From: Actinomycetes bacterium
Lineage (GTDB): Bacteria; Actinomycetota; Acidimicrobiia; Acidimicrobiales; RAAP-2
Direction: 5' to 3'
Length of the DNA stretch: 64,000 nucleotides
Assembly (NCBI GenBank): GCA_021791895.1
Contig: JAJYVS010000002.1
Span: 91,805 to 155,804 of the forward strand
Below are positions 1 through 8,293 of the stretch, piece by piece (position 1 is the stretch's first letter; each line of letters opens with the position of its first letter). Below the pieces are notes generated by a model that saw only the letters and a list, made by a program, of their open reading frames with translations, was not told the DNA's origin and ran no database searches. Made by a program: the position numbers and the translations under genes.

Positions 1-1
1 C

Positions 2-397
2 CTGGTCCGCTACACCGACACCTACCGCGCCGGGTCGCGACGATTCGACTTCGGGGAGCGGACCGCGTTCGCCCAGGTCGCCATGGCGGTGGCCGCGGTC
101 GAACAGCTGGGCAGATGGGGGATCGAAGGGGTGGCATCCGCCCTGCGGGAGGTCACCGACGAGATCTGTGACCGAGCCGGCCAGCTCGGCCTTTCGGTCC
201 CGGCACCCAATGAGCGTGGCCCCCACATGCTCGGTCTCGAAATCCCGAAAGAGCGCGGCCTCGCGCTCGAGGAGCAGCTCGAGAAGCGCGGCGTGATGGC
301 CAGCGTGCGAGGGGACTCGCTGCGTCTGGCTCCCCATCTGCACGTCACCCACCGGGACATCGACCGACTGATCGACGGCATCGCCGCCGCCCTCTAG
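2..397 (+). CDS. Class V aminotransferase fold PLP enzyme, C-terminal part
   Basis: The reading frame is open from base 2 and ends at TAG 395-397, so only the last ~131 residues are in the window. They match the small C-terminal domain of fold-type I, class V PLP enzymes: the RRFDFGERTAF segment, a helix with MAVAAVEQLGRWG, and a final RLAPHLHVTHRDIDRLIDGI stretch, where family members place the active-site-lining arginine and the last helix. The PLP lysine lies upstream, outside the window, so substrate and reaction cannot be read. An isopenicillin-N-epimerase-like or cysteine-desulfurase-like enzyme are both possible. A GNAT gene follows 16 bases later on the same strand. Confidence 0.75.
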   Translation: MVRYTDTYRAGSRRFDFGERTAFAQVAMAVAAVEQLGRWGIEGVASALREVTDEICDRAGQLGLSVPAPNERGPHMLGLEIPKERGLALEEQLEKRGVMASVRGDSLRLAPHLHVTHRDIDRLIDGIAAAL

Positions 398-413
398 GCG
401 CGAACGGCGACCG

Positions 414-950
414 GTGGGCGAACACGCGGCCTACACCGTCCGGGACGCGTCGGTCGACGACGCCGAGGCTTGCGTGGCCATCTATGCCCCGTACGTGACC
501 GGGACGGCGATCACCTTCGAGACCGAGCCGCCGGGAGCCCAGGAGATGGCCGATCGGATCTCTTCGTCGCTGCAGACCCATGCCTGGGTCGTCCTCTGCG
601 ACCAAGGAACGGTCGTGGGCTACGCGTACGCTCGGCCGTTCGCCACCCGCGTCGCCTACCGGTGGTCGTGCGAGGTCAGCGCCTACCTCGAACTCGGCCG
701 TCGGCGAACCGGCGGGGGCCGACTCCTCTACGAGGCCCTGTTCGCCAGGCTCGCCGACCGGGGGTTCCAGATAGCCGTCGCCGGGATGACGGTTCCCAAC
801 GACGCCAGTCTCGGCCTCCACCAGGCGCTCGGGTTCTCCCCCGTCGGCACATACCGTCGGATCGGCTGGAAGCTCGGCGCGTGGCACGACGTGGCGTGGG
901 CGCAACGGGCCCTCGCCGCCGGGCCCGAACCGCCCGAAGAGCCGGCTTGA
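414..950 (+). CDS. GNAT acetyltransferase, phosphinothricin acetyltransferase-like
   Basis: This 178-residue protein starts at GTG and has the length and landmarks of the Pat/Bar family: IYAPYVTGTAITFETEPP near the N-terminus, GYAYARPFATRVAYRWSCE in the middle, and a C-terminal NDASLGLHQALGFSPVGTY followed by GWKLGAWHDV. The acetyl-CoA loop is RRRTGGGRLL, a slightly altered version of the usual R/Q-x-x-G-x-G/A. Family members acetylate the free amino group of phosphinothricin, methionine sulfoximine or related amino acids, using acetyl-CoA in the cytoplasm. The true substrate here is unknown. It lies 16 nt after the aminotransferase gene and is probably co-transcribed with it. Confidence 0.85.
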   Translation: MGEHAAYTVRDASVDDAEACVAIYAPYVTGTAITFETEPPGAQEMADRISSSLQTHAWVVLCDQGTVVGYAYARPFATRVAYRWSCEVSAYLELGRRRTGGGRLLYEALFARLADRGFQIAVAGMTVPNDASLGLHQALGFSPVGTYRRIGWKLGAWHDVAWAQRALAAGPEPPEEPA

Positions 951-978
951 GCGCTCGGGCCTGGCGGTGCCGACCTGC

Positions 979-1308
979 TCAGTCCCCCTCGGCGGCCGAC
1001 CCCAACGCCACCTCGTAGGACCACAGTTCCGAGGAGACGGAGACCGGACCGCCGTGGGGTGAGGGACGGTCGGCGCCGGCGTGGCCGTGGGCGAAGGCGG
1101 GCGAGGACACCCAGGACTCGAACGCGTCCTGGTCCCGCCAGCGGGTCACCACCAGCCACTGACGGCGGCCGTCCGTCGGCCTGAGCAGCTCGAATCCCTC
1201 GAAGCCGTCCTGGTCGTCCACGGCGCCGGCTCGGGCTGCGAACCGGCGGGCGAGCTCGTCGCCGGCGTCCTCGGGCACGGTGATGGCGTTGATTCTGATC
1301 ACGGTCAT
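979..1308 (-). CDS. mhuD: MhuD-like haem-degrading monooxygenase (ABM fold)
   Basis: This 109-residue antibiotic-biosynthesis-monooxygenase (ABM) fold protein closely follows Mycobacterium MhuD: a MTVIRINAITVP start, FEGFELLRP, VVTRWRDQDAFESW and a terminal SYEV strand. MhuD cleaves haem to mycobilin and iron as a homodimer. The residues that matter in MhuD are visible: Asn7, Arg26, the tryptophan of AFESW (residue 65) and a histidine at 75, although the histidine loop carries one extra residue (AHGHAG). Haem degradation is therefore likely, but some ABM proteins act on other substrates. The gene stands alone on the minus strand and converges on the GNAT gene, 28 nt away. Confidence 0.75.
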   Translation of the reverse strand: MTVIRINAITVPEDAGDELARRFAARAGAVDDQDGFEGFELLRPTDGRRQWLVVTRWRDQDAFESWVSSPAFAHGHAGADRPSPHGGPVSVSSELWSYEVALGSAAEGD

Positions 1309-1327
1309 GGGCCGATCTGATCACACT

Positions 1328-2158
1328 ATGGTTCGCCCGGCGACGACGGGGGCGGGAGCAGACGTGTGGCGTGAGTTCGAGCACCTGAAGACGGAGCTGG
1401 ACCAGCACGTCCTCACGGTGACGCTCAACCCGCCCCGAGGTTCGCAACGCCCTCCACGACCCGGCTCATGCCGAGCTGATCGCAGCCTTCCGAGGGGCGT
1501 CCGGCGACGACCAGGTGCGCTGCGTCGTCATAACCGGCACCGACCCCGCGTTTTGCAGCGGGGAGGACGTGAGGCAGCTCATGGCGGCCGGGCCCCCGCC
1601 GACAGCTCGACCGAACCCGTCAGTGCGGACCCGGCTGAACGAGCCGGTGTCCGCCGTCTTGGAGTGCGAGCTTCCGGTGATCGCCGCGGTCAACGACCCC
1701 GCGGTGGGCTGGGGCATGGAGTTGGCCATCTGCGCCGACTTACGCATCGCCTCGGTGCGAGGAACCTTTGGGGTCCTCTTCGTCAAGCGGGGCCCGGTCC
1801 CCGACGCCGAAACGTTCTCCCACCTGCCCGGCATCGTGGGCATGGCCCGAGCCGCCGAGCTCATGTACACCGGCGAGATGATCGACGCCGTCGAGGCCGA
1901 GCGCATCGGGCTGGTCCCCGCCGTCGTCCCCCACGACCGACTCCTCTCGGCGCCCGAGCCATGGCGCTCCGCGTCGCGCTCAACGCACCGTTGGCTCTGC
2001 GCTACATGAAGGACGGGCTTCGCCGGTCCGGGCCGGACCTCGAGGACCTCGGTGCATGGGTGAGCGCCGCCCATCGGGCGCTGTTCACCACCAACGACCA
2101 CCGGGAGGGGGTTCGAGCGTTCCTGGAAAAGCGCGAACCACGATTCGACGGCACCTAG
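1328..2158 (+). pseudogene. Enoyl-CoA hydratase/isomerase, broken by two frameshifts
   Basis: A crotonase-fold protein is spread over three reading segments. Frame 2 from about 1328 to 1437 gives the N-terminus ending in VTLNPP. Frame 3 then runs to about 1945 with VRCVVITGTDPAFCSGEDV (first oxyanion-hole strand), AAVNDPAVGWGMELAICAD (second oxyanion-hole loop) and MARAAELMYTGEMIDAVEA. Frame 2 resumes with MALRVALNAPLALRYMKDG and ends at TAG 2156-2158. The first shift falls in a run of C (ccgccccgagg) and the second near ctcctctcggcg. All pieces together would make a full-length protein of about 275 residues, so this is either a recent pseudogene or two base-calling errors. Confidence 0.75.
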
Positions 2159-3600
2159 GCCGAGGCACGGCGGACGGTCGGTGCCGGTCGGCGAGGGTCG
2201 CCCTCGCAGCGGTTGTGGTCTGCGCCTCGTTCGTCGTCACCACGGCCGTGGGAGAAGCCGCCGATCCGGCCAAGTCTCTGACGCCCAAGCCCAACTATCC
2301 CAACCACTGCGCGCCGGCGGGACTCGACACCTCGTCGGTCTGCCTGCGGCTCACGCTGGCCGCGATCGACGCGGCGCGGGCGCGCGAAGGGGTCCGACCC
2401 ATGCGGCTCCCCGCGGACTTCGCCCAGCTCACCCCGAGCGAGCAGCTCTTCGTGGCCATTGACGCCGAGCGAGTGGACCGCGGGCTCGCCCCCTTCGTCG
2501 GCATGACCACCGCGCTCGACCGAATCGCTCAAGCCGGAGCGGAACGAGCATCGCTCCCGACGCGCCCGGCAACCGCCGGGTACCCGCGCGTCGAGCTCGA
2601 GTGGATCGGCGACGTCTCGAACGGTCTCGATGCCGACTACCAGTGGATGTACTTCGACGGACCCGGCAGCGGGGTGCCCGACTGTGGGCGTGTCAAGCGC
2701 TCGGGGTGCTGGATCGACCGCCGGATCTTGCTCGACCGGTTGGGGCCGGCGCCCGATCTGGTCATGGGGGCGGCCATCGACGCGTCCGTTCGGGCCAACG
2801 ACGATGGGTCCTCGGTTGCGGCGATTCTGACCCTGGCCAAACACCCGAGCGGCCCGTACGTGTTCACCTGGGCCCAGGCACGTGCCGCGATGACCCAGGG
2901 GGTGCTCCGACCCCTGGCCGCGCTTCCGGCGGGTGAGTCCGACACCGGCATCGCCGACCCCCCGGGCAACGTGGCACCGAAACCCGATTACCTGGTCATC
3001 TGTGCCCCCAGGGGGCTCGACCGGTCGAGCCGCTGCACCGACGCAGTCCTCGCCGCGATCAACCGCGCCCATGCCCTCGAAGGGGTCCCGCCGATGGTCC
3101 TCCCGACCAACTTCTCCCACTTGAGCGTGGCCGAACAGCTCTTCGTGGCGATCGACCTGGAGCGGGTGGACCGAGGGCTCCCCCCCTTCGTCGGCATGAC
3201 CGCCGCGCTCGACCGCAATGCCCGGGCCGGCGCGGACCGGACCAACGACCCGCCCGATCCGGGCCCGAACTACCTGCTCTTCGACGGCGAGTGGGCCGGG
3301 GGATCGTCCAACGCCCTCGACGCGGTCTACGGCTGGATGTACGACGACGGGTTCAACAGCGGCAACCTCGACTGCCCCCACCCAGGGGCGTCGGGATGCT
3401 GGGGACACCGCAAGGGCATTCTCGACGACTTCGGTTCCGGCGCGGATCTGGTCATGGGAGCCGCGATCAAGGTGCGCGGGGTCAAGGACGCGCCCTCCAT
3501 GGCCGCCACCCTGGCCGTCGCGGCCACGGCGCCGCGGCACCTGCGTTACACCTGGGCCGATGTCCTCGCGGCCATACCACCCGGTGCCCCACCGGGATGA
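2056..3600 (+). CDS. Secreted protein with two tandem CAP/SCP-like repeats
   Basis: The open frame encodes up to 514 residues built from two copies of the same ~220-residue unit. The units begin at PNYPNHCAPAGLD and PDYLVICAPRGLD. Both carry EQLFVAID.ERVDRGL.PFVGMT.ALDR, a paired-cysteine segment (DCGRVKRSGCW; DCPHPGASGCW), DLVMGAAI, and an aromatic TWA(Q/D) end. A hydrophobic stretch (VALAAVVVCASFVVTTAV) before AADPAKS looks like a signal peptide, so it is probably exported. The start is uncertain: ATG 2056 overlaps the upstream hydratase frame by 103 nt, and the only later in-frame start, GTG 2215, would cut into the signal peptide. The repeats recall actinobacterial CAP-superfamily proteins, but the match is by eye and no function is assigned. 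Confidence 0.6.
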   Translation: MGERRPSGAVHHQRPPGGGSSVPGKARTTIRRHLGRGTADGRCRSARVALAAVVVCASFVVTTAVGEAADPAKSLTPKPNYPNHCAPAGLDTSSVCLRLTLAAIDAARAREGVRPMRLPADFAQLTPSEQLFVAIDAERVDRGLAPFVGMTTALDRIAQAGAERASLPTRPATAGYPRVELEWIGDVSNGLDADYQWMYFDGPGSGVPDCGRVKRSGCWIDRRILLDRLGPAPDLVMGAAIDASVRANDDGSSVAAILTLAKHPSGPYVFTWAQARAAMTQGVLRPLAALPAGESDTGIADPPGNVAPKPDYLVICAPRGLDRSSRCTDAVLAAINRAHALEGVPPMVLPTNFSHLSVAEQLFVAIDLERVDRGLPPFVGMTAALDRNARAGADRTNDPPDPGPNYLLFDGEWAGGSSNALDAVYGWMYDDGFNSGNLDCPHPGASGCWGHRKGILDDFGSGADLVMGAAIKVRGVKDAPSMAATLAVAATAPRHLRYTWADVLAAIPPGAPPG

Positions 3601-3663
3601 GGCGAAGGTCCGGCGGCGGACGGGGTGCGCTCCGGCGCTAGGAACGGCGGACGGGCACGGGCG

Positions 3664-4527
3664 TCACGATGAACCGCCCTGCTCCCGCAGGAACCGCTCA
3701 AGTTCCTCGGCGAGGTCGTCCCCGCTCACCAGCTCGTCGAGCGACTCCCCCTCGGCCCGTCGCTCGAGCTGGCGAACGTATCCGGCGATGTCGTCGTCCG
3801 CTGCGACGACCTCGCTCACCTCCCGCTCGTAGCGACTCGAGGCACGTTCGAGGCTCGCGGTCCCGATCGAGGTCTCGAGCACCCCGCAGATCCGGTGGAC
3901 GAGGGCCAACGCCGCCTTCGGTGAGGGGGTGCTCGGAACGTAATGGGGCACCTGGGCCATGAGCGATGCGACCGGGATGTCGACCTTGGCGAAGGCGTCT
4001 TGGAGCACCCCCACGATCCCGGTCGGACCCTGGTACCGCGGACGGGACAACCCGAAGCGATCGGCGAGGCCGGCATCGGCGCTCGATCCGCGCACCGGCG
4101 TCGCCCTCGTGTGGGGCACGTCGGTGAGCATCGCCCCGAGCGTGAACACCGCTTTGACCCCCAGCGTCTCGGCGACGGTGGTGACCGCAGCGCTGAAGGC
4201 CCGCCAACGTAGATGGGGCTCGACGCCGATGAGCAGGACCACGTCGCTCCCGTCCTCCGAGTGGGCGGCAAAGAACCGGTTCTGCGGCCATACGATCTCA
4301 CGCCGATTGTCCGTATCCAGCCGAACCTGCGGGCGCTGCGAGGTGAAGTCGTAGAACTCCTCGGCGTCGATGGTGGCGAACAGCTCGGCATGCCACTGTT
4401 CGGCCAGGTAGCTCGCCGCGCTCGACGCCGCGCCGCCGGCGTCCGTCCACCCCTCGAACGCCGCGAGCATCACGGGGCGGTCGAGCGATGGTCGACTCTG
4501 CCACTGGAGCGCGTCCACCTCCTGCAC
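3664..4527 (-). CDS. PAC2-family protein (proteasome assembly chaperone-like)
   Basis: From GTG 4527 this gives 287 residues with the PAC2 signatures: PVMLAAFEGWTDAGGAASSA at the N-terminus, FYDFTSQRPQV, LLIGVEPHLRWRAF, GVKAVFTLGAMLTDVPHTR and PTGIVGVLQDAF. The C-terminal third is helical and acidic (EREVSEVVAADDDIAGYVRQ). The open frame extends upstream to 4647, but that part is proline- and arginine-rich and unlike the family, so GTG 4527 (VQEVDALQW) is preferred. Bacterial PAC2 proteins are related to proteasome assembly chaperones, and their role in actinobacteria is not settled. It is divergent from the LigD-type gene, with 141 nt between starts. Confidence 0.85.
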   Translation of the reverse strand: MQEVDALQWQSRPSLDRPVMLAAFEGWTDAGGAASSAASYLAEQWHAELFATIDAEEFYDFTSQRPQVRLDTDNRREIVWPQNRFFAAHSEDGSDVVLLIGVEPHLRWRAFSAAVTTVAETLGVKAVFTLGAMLTDVPHTRATPVRGSSADAGLADRFGLSRPRYQGPTGIVGVLQDAFAKVDIPVASLMAQVPHYVPSTPSPKAALALVHRICGVLETSIGTASLERASSRYEREVSEVVAADDDIAGYVRQLERRAEGESLDELVSGDDLAEELERFLREQGGSS

Positions 4528-4668
4528 GGTAGCGCCACTGCAGCCGCACTCGGACCGACCGCCGCGGGACCCCTGGTGGTGTGGGGTGTCGCCGGCAACG
4601 ATCTCCGCCGGAACCTTCGACCAGATTCGCAGGAGGATCGGACGCAACCCGTCCTACAGTCGGGTCCC

Positions 4669-5700
4669 ATGCCGGCCAAACCCGATTCCGACGCCGTGGT
4701 CGTGATGGCGTCGGGACACGAGGTGCGGATCACCAGCCCCGACAAGGTCCTCTTCCCGGAGCGGGGCGAGACCAAGGGGGATCTCGTCCGCTACTACCAG
4801 GCGGTCGAGGTGCCTCTGTTGCGAGCCACGGGCGGACGACCGGTCCTCCTCCAGCGATTTCCGAACGGGGCGACGGGGTCGTCGTTCTTCCAGAAGCGGG
4901 TGCCCGAGAGCCGCCCAGGATGGTTGCAGACCGCGGTCGTCGCGACGCCGAACGGCACGACTTCGCAGGCCCTCGTGATCGCCGACCTCGCCCACGCCCT
5001 CTGGGCGGTCAATCTCGCCTGCCTCGGCTTCCACGTCTGGCCGTCCCGGGCCGACGATCTCGGGCACGCGGACCAGCTCCGGATCGATCTCGACCCCTCG
5101 CCGGGAGTGAGCTTCGCGATGGTCCAGGAGGCGGCGTCCGAGACGCGCCAGCTGCTCGGCGAGCTCGGGGTCGTCGCACGACCCAAGACGACCGGGAACC
5201 GGGGTATTCACGTCTTCACGCAGCTCGAGCCCCGCTGGACCTCCTATGAGGTGCGGGCCGGTGCGGTGGCCCTGGCCCGCGAGCTCGAGCGCCGGCGACC
5301 CGACCTCATCACCGCCGCCTGGTGGAAGGAGGAGCGGGGTGAGAGGGTCTTCATCGACTTCAATCAGAACGCCCCCCACAAGACGATCTTCGGCGCCTGG
5401 TCGGTTCGGGCTCGCCCCGGCGGTCAGGTTTCGACCCCCTTCGAATGGGATGACCTGGAGACCGTCGACCCCGACGCGCTCACCCTTGCCAACGTTCCGG
5501 GCCGGCTCGAGGTCAGCGGCGATCCGTGGGCCGACGCGCCAACGCAGTCGCTGGACCCGCTTCTCGCCCTGCACGAGCGGGATCTCGCCGCCGGGCTGCC
5601 CGATGCCCCCTGGCCCCCCGTCTATCCAAAGATGCCCGGCGAGGCGCCCCGGGTGGCACCGTCCCGGGCCAAGAAGCCCCGGGATCGCGGGGGCCGCTAG
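4669..5700 (+). CDS. LigD-type polymerase/primase domain protein (NHEJ)
   Basis: This 343-residue protein is a stand-alone archaeo-eukaryotic primase fold domain like the polymerase module of LigD. Visible features are ITSPDKVLFPERGETKGDLV, the FFQKRVPESRPGW segment, ADQLRIDLDPSPG with the two metal-binding aspartates, KTTGNRGIHVF, and VFIDFNQNAPHKTIFGAWSV ahead of the C-terminal basic tail. LigD polymerase domains fill gaps and add nucleotides during non-homologous end joining with Ku and a ligase. No ligase, nuclease or Ku gene is in the window, so the partners are elsewhere. ATG 4669 is chosen because the upstream in-frame sequence is antisense to the PAC2 gene. Confidence 0.88.
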   Translation: MPAKPDSDAVVVMASGHEVRITSPDKVLFPERGETKGDLVRYYQAVEVPLLRATGGRPVLLQRFPNGATGSSFFQKRVPESRPGWLQTAVVATPNGTTSQALVIADLAHALWAVNLACLGFHVWPSRADDLGHADQLRIDLDPSPGVSFAMVQEAASETRQLLGELGVVARPKTTGNRGIHVFTQLEPRWTSYEVRAGAVALARELERRRPDLITAAWWKEERGERVFIDFNQNAPHKTIFGAWSVRARPGGQVSTPFEWDDLETVDPDALTLANVPGRLEVSGDPWADAPTQSLDPLLALHERDLAAGLPDAPWPPVYPKMPGEAPRVAPSRAKKPRDRGGR

Positions 5701-5886
5701 GGGGTCGGGGATCGCTCGAGGCCCCCCTCTCGTTCGCCGAGGCACCCGACGACCAGGTCTCCCGAGACGATCACCACCCTCACCTGCGCAAATGCGCCCG
5801 GGGGACCTTTGCCCCTGGTGGCGCGACCGGATTCAGGTCAGGCTCGGACCCGGTCGATGCGTCGCGACCGCTTGGAGGAGCCCGCC

Positions 5887-7134
5887 ATGATGAACGTGCA
5901 ACCGATCCCCACGGCCTCGGAACGGATCAATGAGATCCGGGCATTGACCGCGGACATCGTCAACAAGGAGATCCTGCCCAACGAGAACCTGCTCTGGGCG
6001 TCCCGAACGAACCGGAGTGTCACCAAATCCGATCTCGAGGCGAGCCAAGAGGCCCGTCGGGACATCGAGACCAAGGTGAGGCAGGCGGGCCTGTGGGCAC
6101 CGCACCTTCCACAGGAGTACGGGGGCGCCGGCCTCGACTTTCTGGAACTTGCCTACATGAACGAAGTGCTGGCCTATGCCGTGGGCGGTGCGGCGCTCTT
6201 CGGGGTGGTCGCACCGAACTCGGGCAACCAGACCCTGCTCGTCAAGTACGCCACCGAGGAGCAGAAGCGCAAGTGGCTGGTGCCGCTCATCGAAGGGAAG
6301 CTCCAGTCAGGATTCTCCATGACCGAACCGGATTCGGCGGGTTCGGACCCCCGGTCGCTGCGCACGACGGCGCGGCGGGACGGTGAGGAGTGGATCATCA
6401 ACGGCCACAAGTGGTTCACATCGAATGGGAAGCGGGCCGACTTCTTCATCGTCATGTGCCGGACCGAGGACCCCGACAACATCGGGGGCGGCAACGGCGC
6501 GATGACCCAGATCATCGTCCCCCGTGACGCGCCGGGCGTCCATATCCTTCGGGGAATCAATGTCTGGGGCAACGAGAGCGACCATTGCGAGATCGTCTAT
6601 GAGGACGTCAGGGTCCCGATTGAGAACCAGCTCGGTGCGCGGGGCAGTGGCCATCAGGCGGCACAGGACCGCCTGGGCGCCGGGCGCGTCTACCACTGTA
6701 TGAACTCGATCGGCCAGATGTGGCGGGCATTCGACCTCATGGTGGAGCGGTCCCGTGATCGGGAGGTCCACGGAGGCCTGTTGCGGACCAAACAGTTCGT
6801 CCAGGGGTTTATCGCCGACTCCTACATGGACATCCAGGCGTCCCGTCTCATGACCATCCATTGCGCCGAGAGGATGGCAAGCGACGAGGACGCGAGGACC
6901 GACATATCCGCCATCAAGGTCTTCGTCCCCAATGCGTACATGCGAGTGGTCGACCGAGCGATCCAGGTCTGGGGAGCAGCCGGGGTATCGGGCGATCTGC
7001 CGCTCTACGCCATGTTCCAGGGTGCCCGGACCCTCAGGCTGGCCGACGGCCCGGATGAGGTCCACCGGATCCTCATCGCCAAGAACGTACTGGCCCGCTT
7101 CGACGGCGGATCAGGATGGGACTTCGGAAACTAG
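5887..7134 (+). CDS. Acyl-CoA dehydrogenase, ACAD10/11-like
   Basis: The 415-residue flavoprotein starts at ATG 5887, preceded by a TTGGAGGAG ribosome-binding site. The N-terminal helical domain has APHLPQEYGGAGLDFLELA. The FAD-binding beta domain contains GFSMTEPDSAGSDP and NGHKWFTSNG. The C-terminal helical domain has RLGAGRVYHCMNSIGQMWRA and QVWGAAGVSGDLPL, then LADGPDEVHR near the end. The pattern NESDHCEIVYEDVRVP with RLGAGR.YHCM is characteristic of the ACAD10/ACAD11-related branch, which oxidises long or unusual acyl-CoAs. An electron-transfer flavoprotein would be the acceptor. It stands alone, with 186 nt upstream and a convergent small gene 11 nt downstream. Confidence 0.93.
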   Translation: MMNVQPIPTASERINEIRALTADIVNKEILPNENLLWASRTNRSVTKSDLEASQEARRDIETKVRQAGLWAPHLPQEYGGAGLDFLELAYMNEVLAYAVGGAALFGVVAPNSGNQTLLVKYATEEQKRKWLVPLIEGKLQSGFSMTEPDSAGSDPRSLRTTARRDGEEWIINGHKWFTSNGKRADFFIVMCRTEDPDNIGGGNGAMTQIIVPRDAPGVHILRGINVWGNESDHCEIVYEDVRVPIENQLGARGSGHQAAQDRLGAGRVYHCMNSIGQMWRAFDLMVERSRDREVHGGLLRTKQFVQGFIADSYMDIQASRLMTIHCAERMASDEDARTDISAIKVFVPNAYMRVVDRAIQVWGAAGVSGDLPLYAMFQGARTLRLADGPDEVHRILIAKNVLARFDGGSGWDFGN

Positions 7135-7145
7135 GTTGACTGCCC

Positions 7146-7370
7146 TCAGGGGATCCGCGAGTCGTGGACCGCGGCTGCCTCTTGGAGCTCGGAGGGGCTC
7201 GCAGTCTTCGGATCCAGAGGCACCACCGTGGTCCAGTGCCGACCGACCGGGCAGTGTTGAAAGCGGCTGGTCCCCAGTCGGACGGCCTTCAACGAGGCCA
7301 TCGGTACCCAGATCGTGGTGAACAGGTGATCGTCTTTGCACCGGACCGGCCGATCGAAGCGCTCGAACAC
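7146..7370 (-). CDS. Small conserved actinobacterial protein with a CPVGRHW motif
   Basis: This 74-residue protein carries FERFDRPVRCKDDHLFTTIW, then a cluster of basic residues (FKAVRLG-like), RFQHCPVGRHWTTVVPL and a final DSRIP. The CPVG(R/K)HW segment with a terminal (I)RIP is recognisable from short uncharacterised actinobacterial proteins. Two cysteines (RCKDDH and HCPVG) could bind a metal or act in redox chemistry, but nothing proves it. GTG 7370 is chosen because GAGGGGGGTGGA lies immediately upstream; a longer frame exists but is not family-like. It converges on the acyl-CoA dehydrogenase gene. Confidence 0.65.
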   Translation of the reverse strand: MFERFDRPVRCKDDHLFTTIWVPMASLKAVRLGTSRFQHCPVGRHWTTVVPLDPKTASPSELQEAAAVHDSRIP

Positions 7371-7582
7371 TCCACCCCCCTCGACGGCTTGAATGTGCCG
7401 ATCATCGACGGCTTGAGCCCGTCGCGCAAGCAGCAAGACCCTCGGGCTGGGTGGCGGACCATCGCCGGGCCGGTGACGAGCCCAAGGAAATGCGATCTTG
7501 GACCAGACCACCCCTCCACCGTGGCGAGGCGCACACTGGAGAAGGCTTCGTTCTCGGGGTGGTTTGGATGGAAGGAGGACCG

Positions 7583-7783
7583 ATGAGGACCTATACGAGG
7601 CTCCCGGCTGCTGGAGGCATGTTCTTTGTCAGCGCGTGGCTGCTCATGCTTTTTGCCGGAGCGACCACCCTCGACACCGGAGTGCGGCCGTTCGGCTATC
7701 TCACGTCGATGGTCATCACCATCGGCCTGTGGCTCGTCGTCGCCCCCGCGATCGGGGCGACAGCCCGCAAGCGGCGCTCCTGA
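7583..7783 (+). CDS. Small membrane protein, two predicted helices
   Basis: The 66-residue protein begins at ATG 7583 behind a strong GGAAGGAGG site. It has two hydrophobic stretches, GGMFFVSAWLLMLFAGATT and GYLTSMVITIGLWLVVAPAI, and ends with a basic tail ARKRRS that would lie in the cytoplasm. No family is recognised. The strong ribosome-binding site and well-formed helices are the case for it being real. It is followed by a minus-strand small membrane protein gene whose end is 31 nt away. Confidence 0.6.
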   Translation: MRTYTRLPAAGGMFFVSAWLLMLFAGATTLDTGVRPFGYLTSMVITIGLWLVVAPAIGATARKRRS

Positions 7784-7814
7784 ACCGGCGCAACGACGGG
7801 GGACGCTGATCAAA

Positions 7815-8066
7815 TCAGTGTTGGCGCAGAAGGATGTCGTGCCCGACGGCCCGGACGACGTGCGCAAGGTGCTCCCCTGCCCTGGGCGGGCACCCGGCGG
7901 AGTGGACCCGGCCGTCCACCGTCAGACTCAGGCGGTCGCAGCGCGCGCGCCGCTCGACGTGCTCGCCGAAGAAACCGCAGATCAACCCGACGACCATCCC
8001 GAGGCCACTGAACAGGAGGAGACCAGCGACAAGGAGCGAAACCACCGCATCGAGGAGCACGGTCAT
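7815..8066 (-). CDS. Small membrane-anchored protein, unknown
   Basis: This 83-residue frame starts at an ATG preceded on its strand by AAGGAAGGCTGAG. It opens with one long hydrophobic stretch ([20 protein letters not shown]) followed by a soluble basic tail with two cysteines and several histidines. No family is recognised. The upstream 8067-8115 region is unusually AT-rich and could be its promoter. The gene could be spurious, since its C-terminal half reads like ordinary high-GC antisense sequence. Confidence 0.4.
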   Translation of the reverse strand: MTVLLDAVVSLLVAGLLLFSGLGMVVGLICGFFGEHVERRARCDRLSLTVDGRVHSAGCPPRAGEHLAHVVRAVGHDILLRQH

Positions 8067-8293
8067 CTCAGCCTTCCTTCACTGAGTTGCGTACTTGTAA
8101 ATATATTGCAGGCACGCTCCGAGTGAGAGCGGTCGGCCGCCGGAGGGTTCACGGATGTCGACCGGGCCGTGAGGGTAGGTCCGATGCCTCGGGCGAAGTC
8201 GGACCGCGGGAAGAATCACCGATGAATTCGCGGTGGCGGAGCCGTCAGAACCGAGCGACGCTAGAGCCACGTGCGGCTCGGGACGGAGGGACG

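Noticed and set aside
2155..3540. 461-residue minus-strand frame
   Set aside because: It is antisense to the duplicated secreted protein, has biased composition (R, G, P, H) and no motif.
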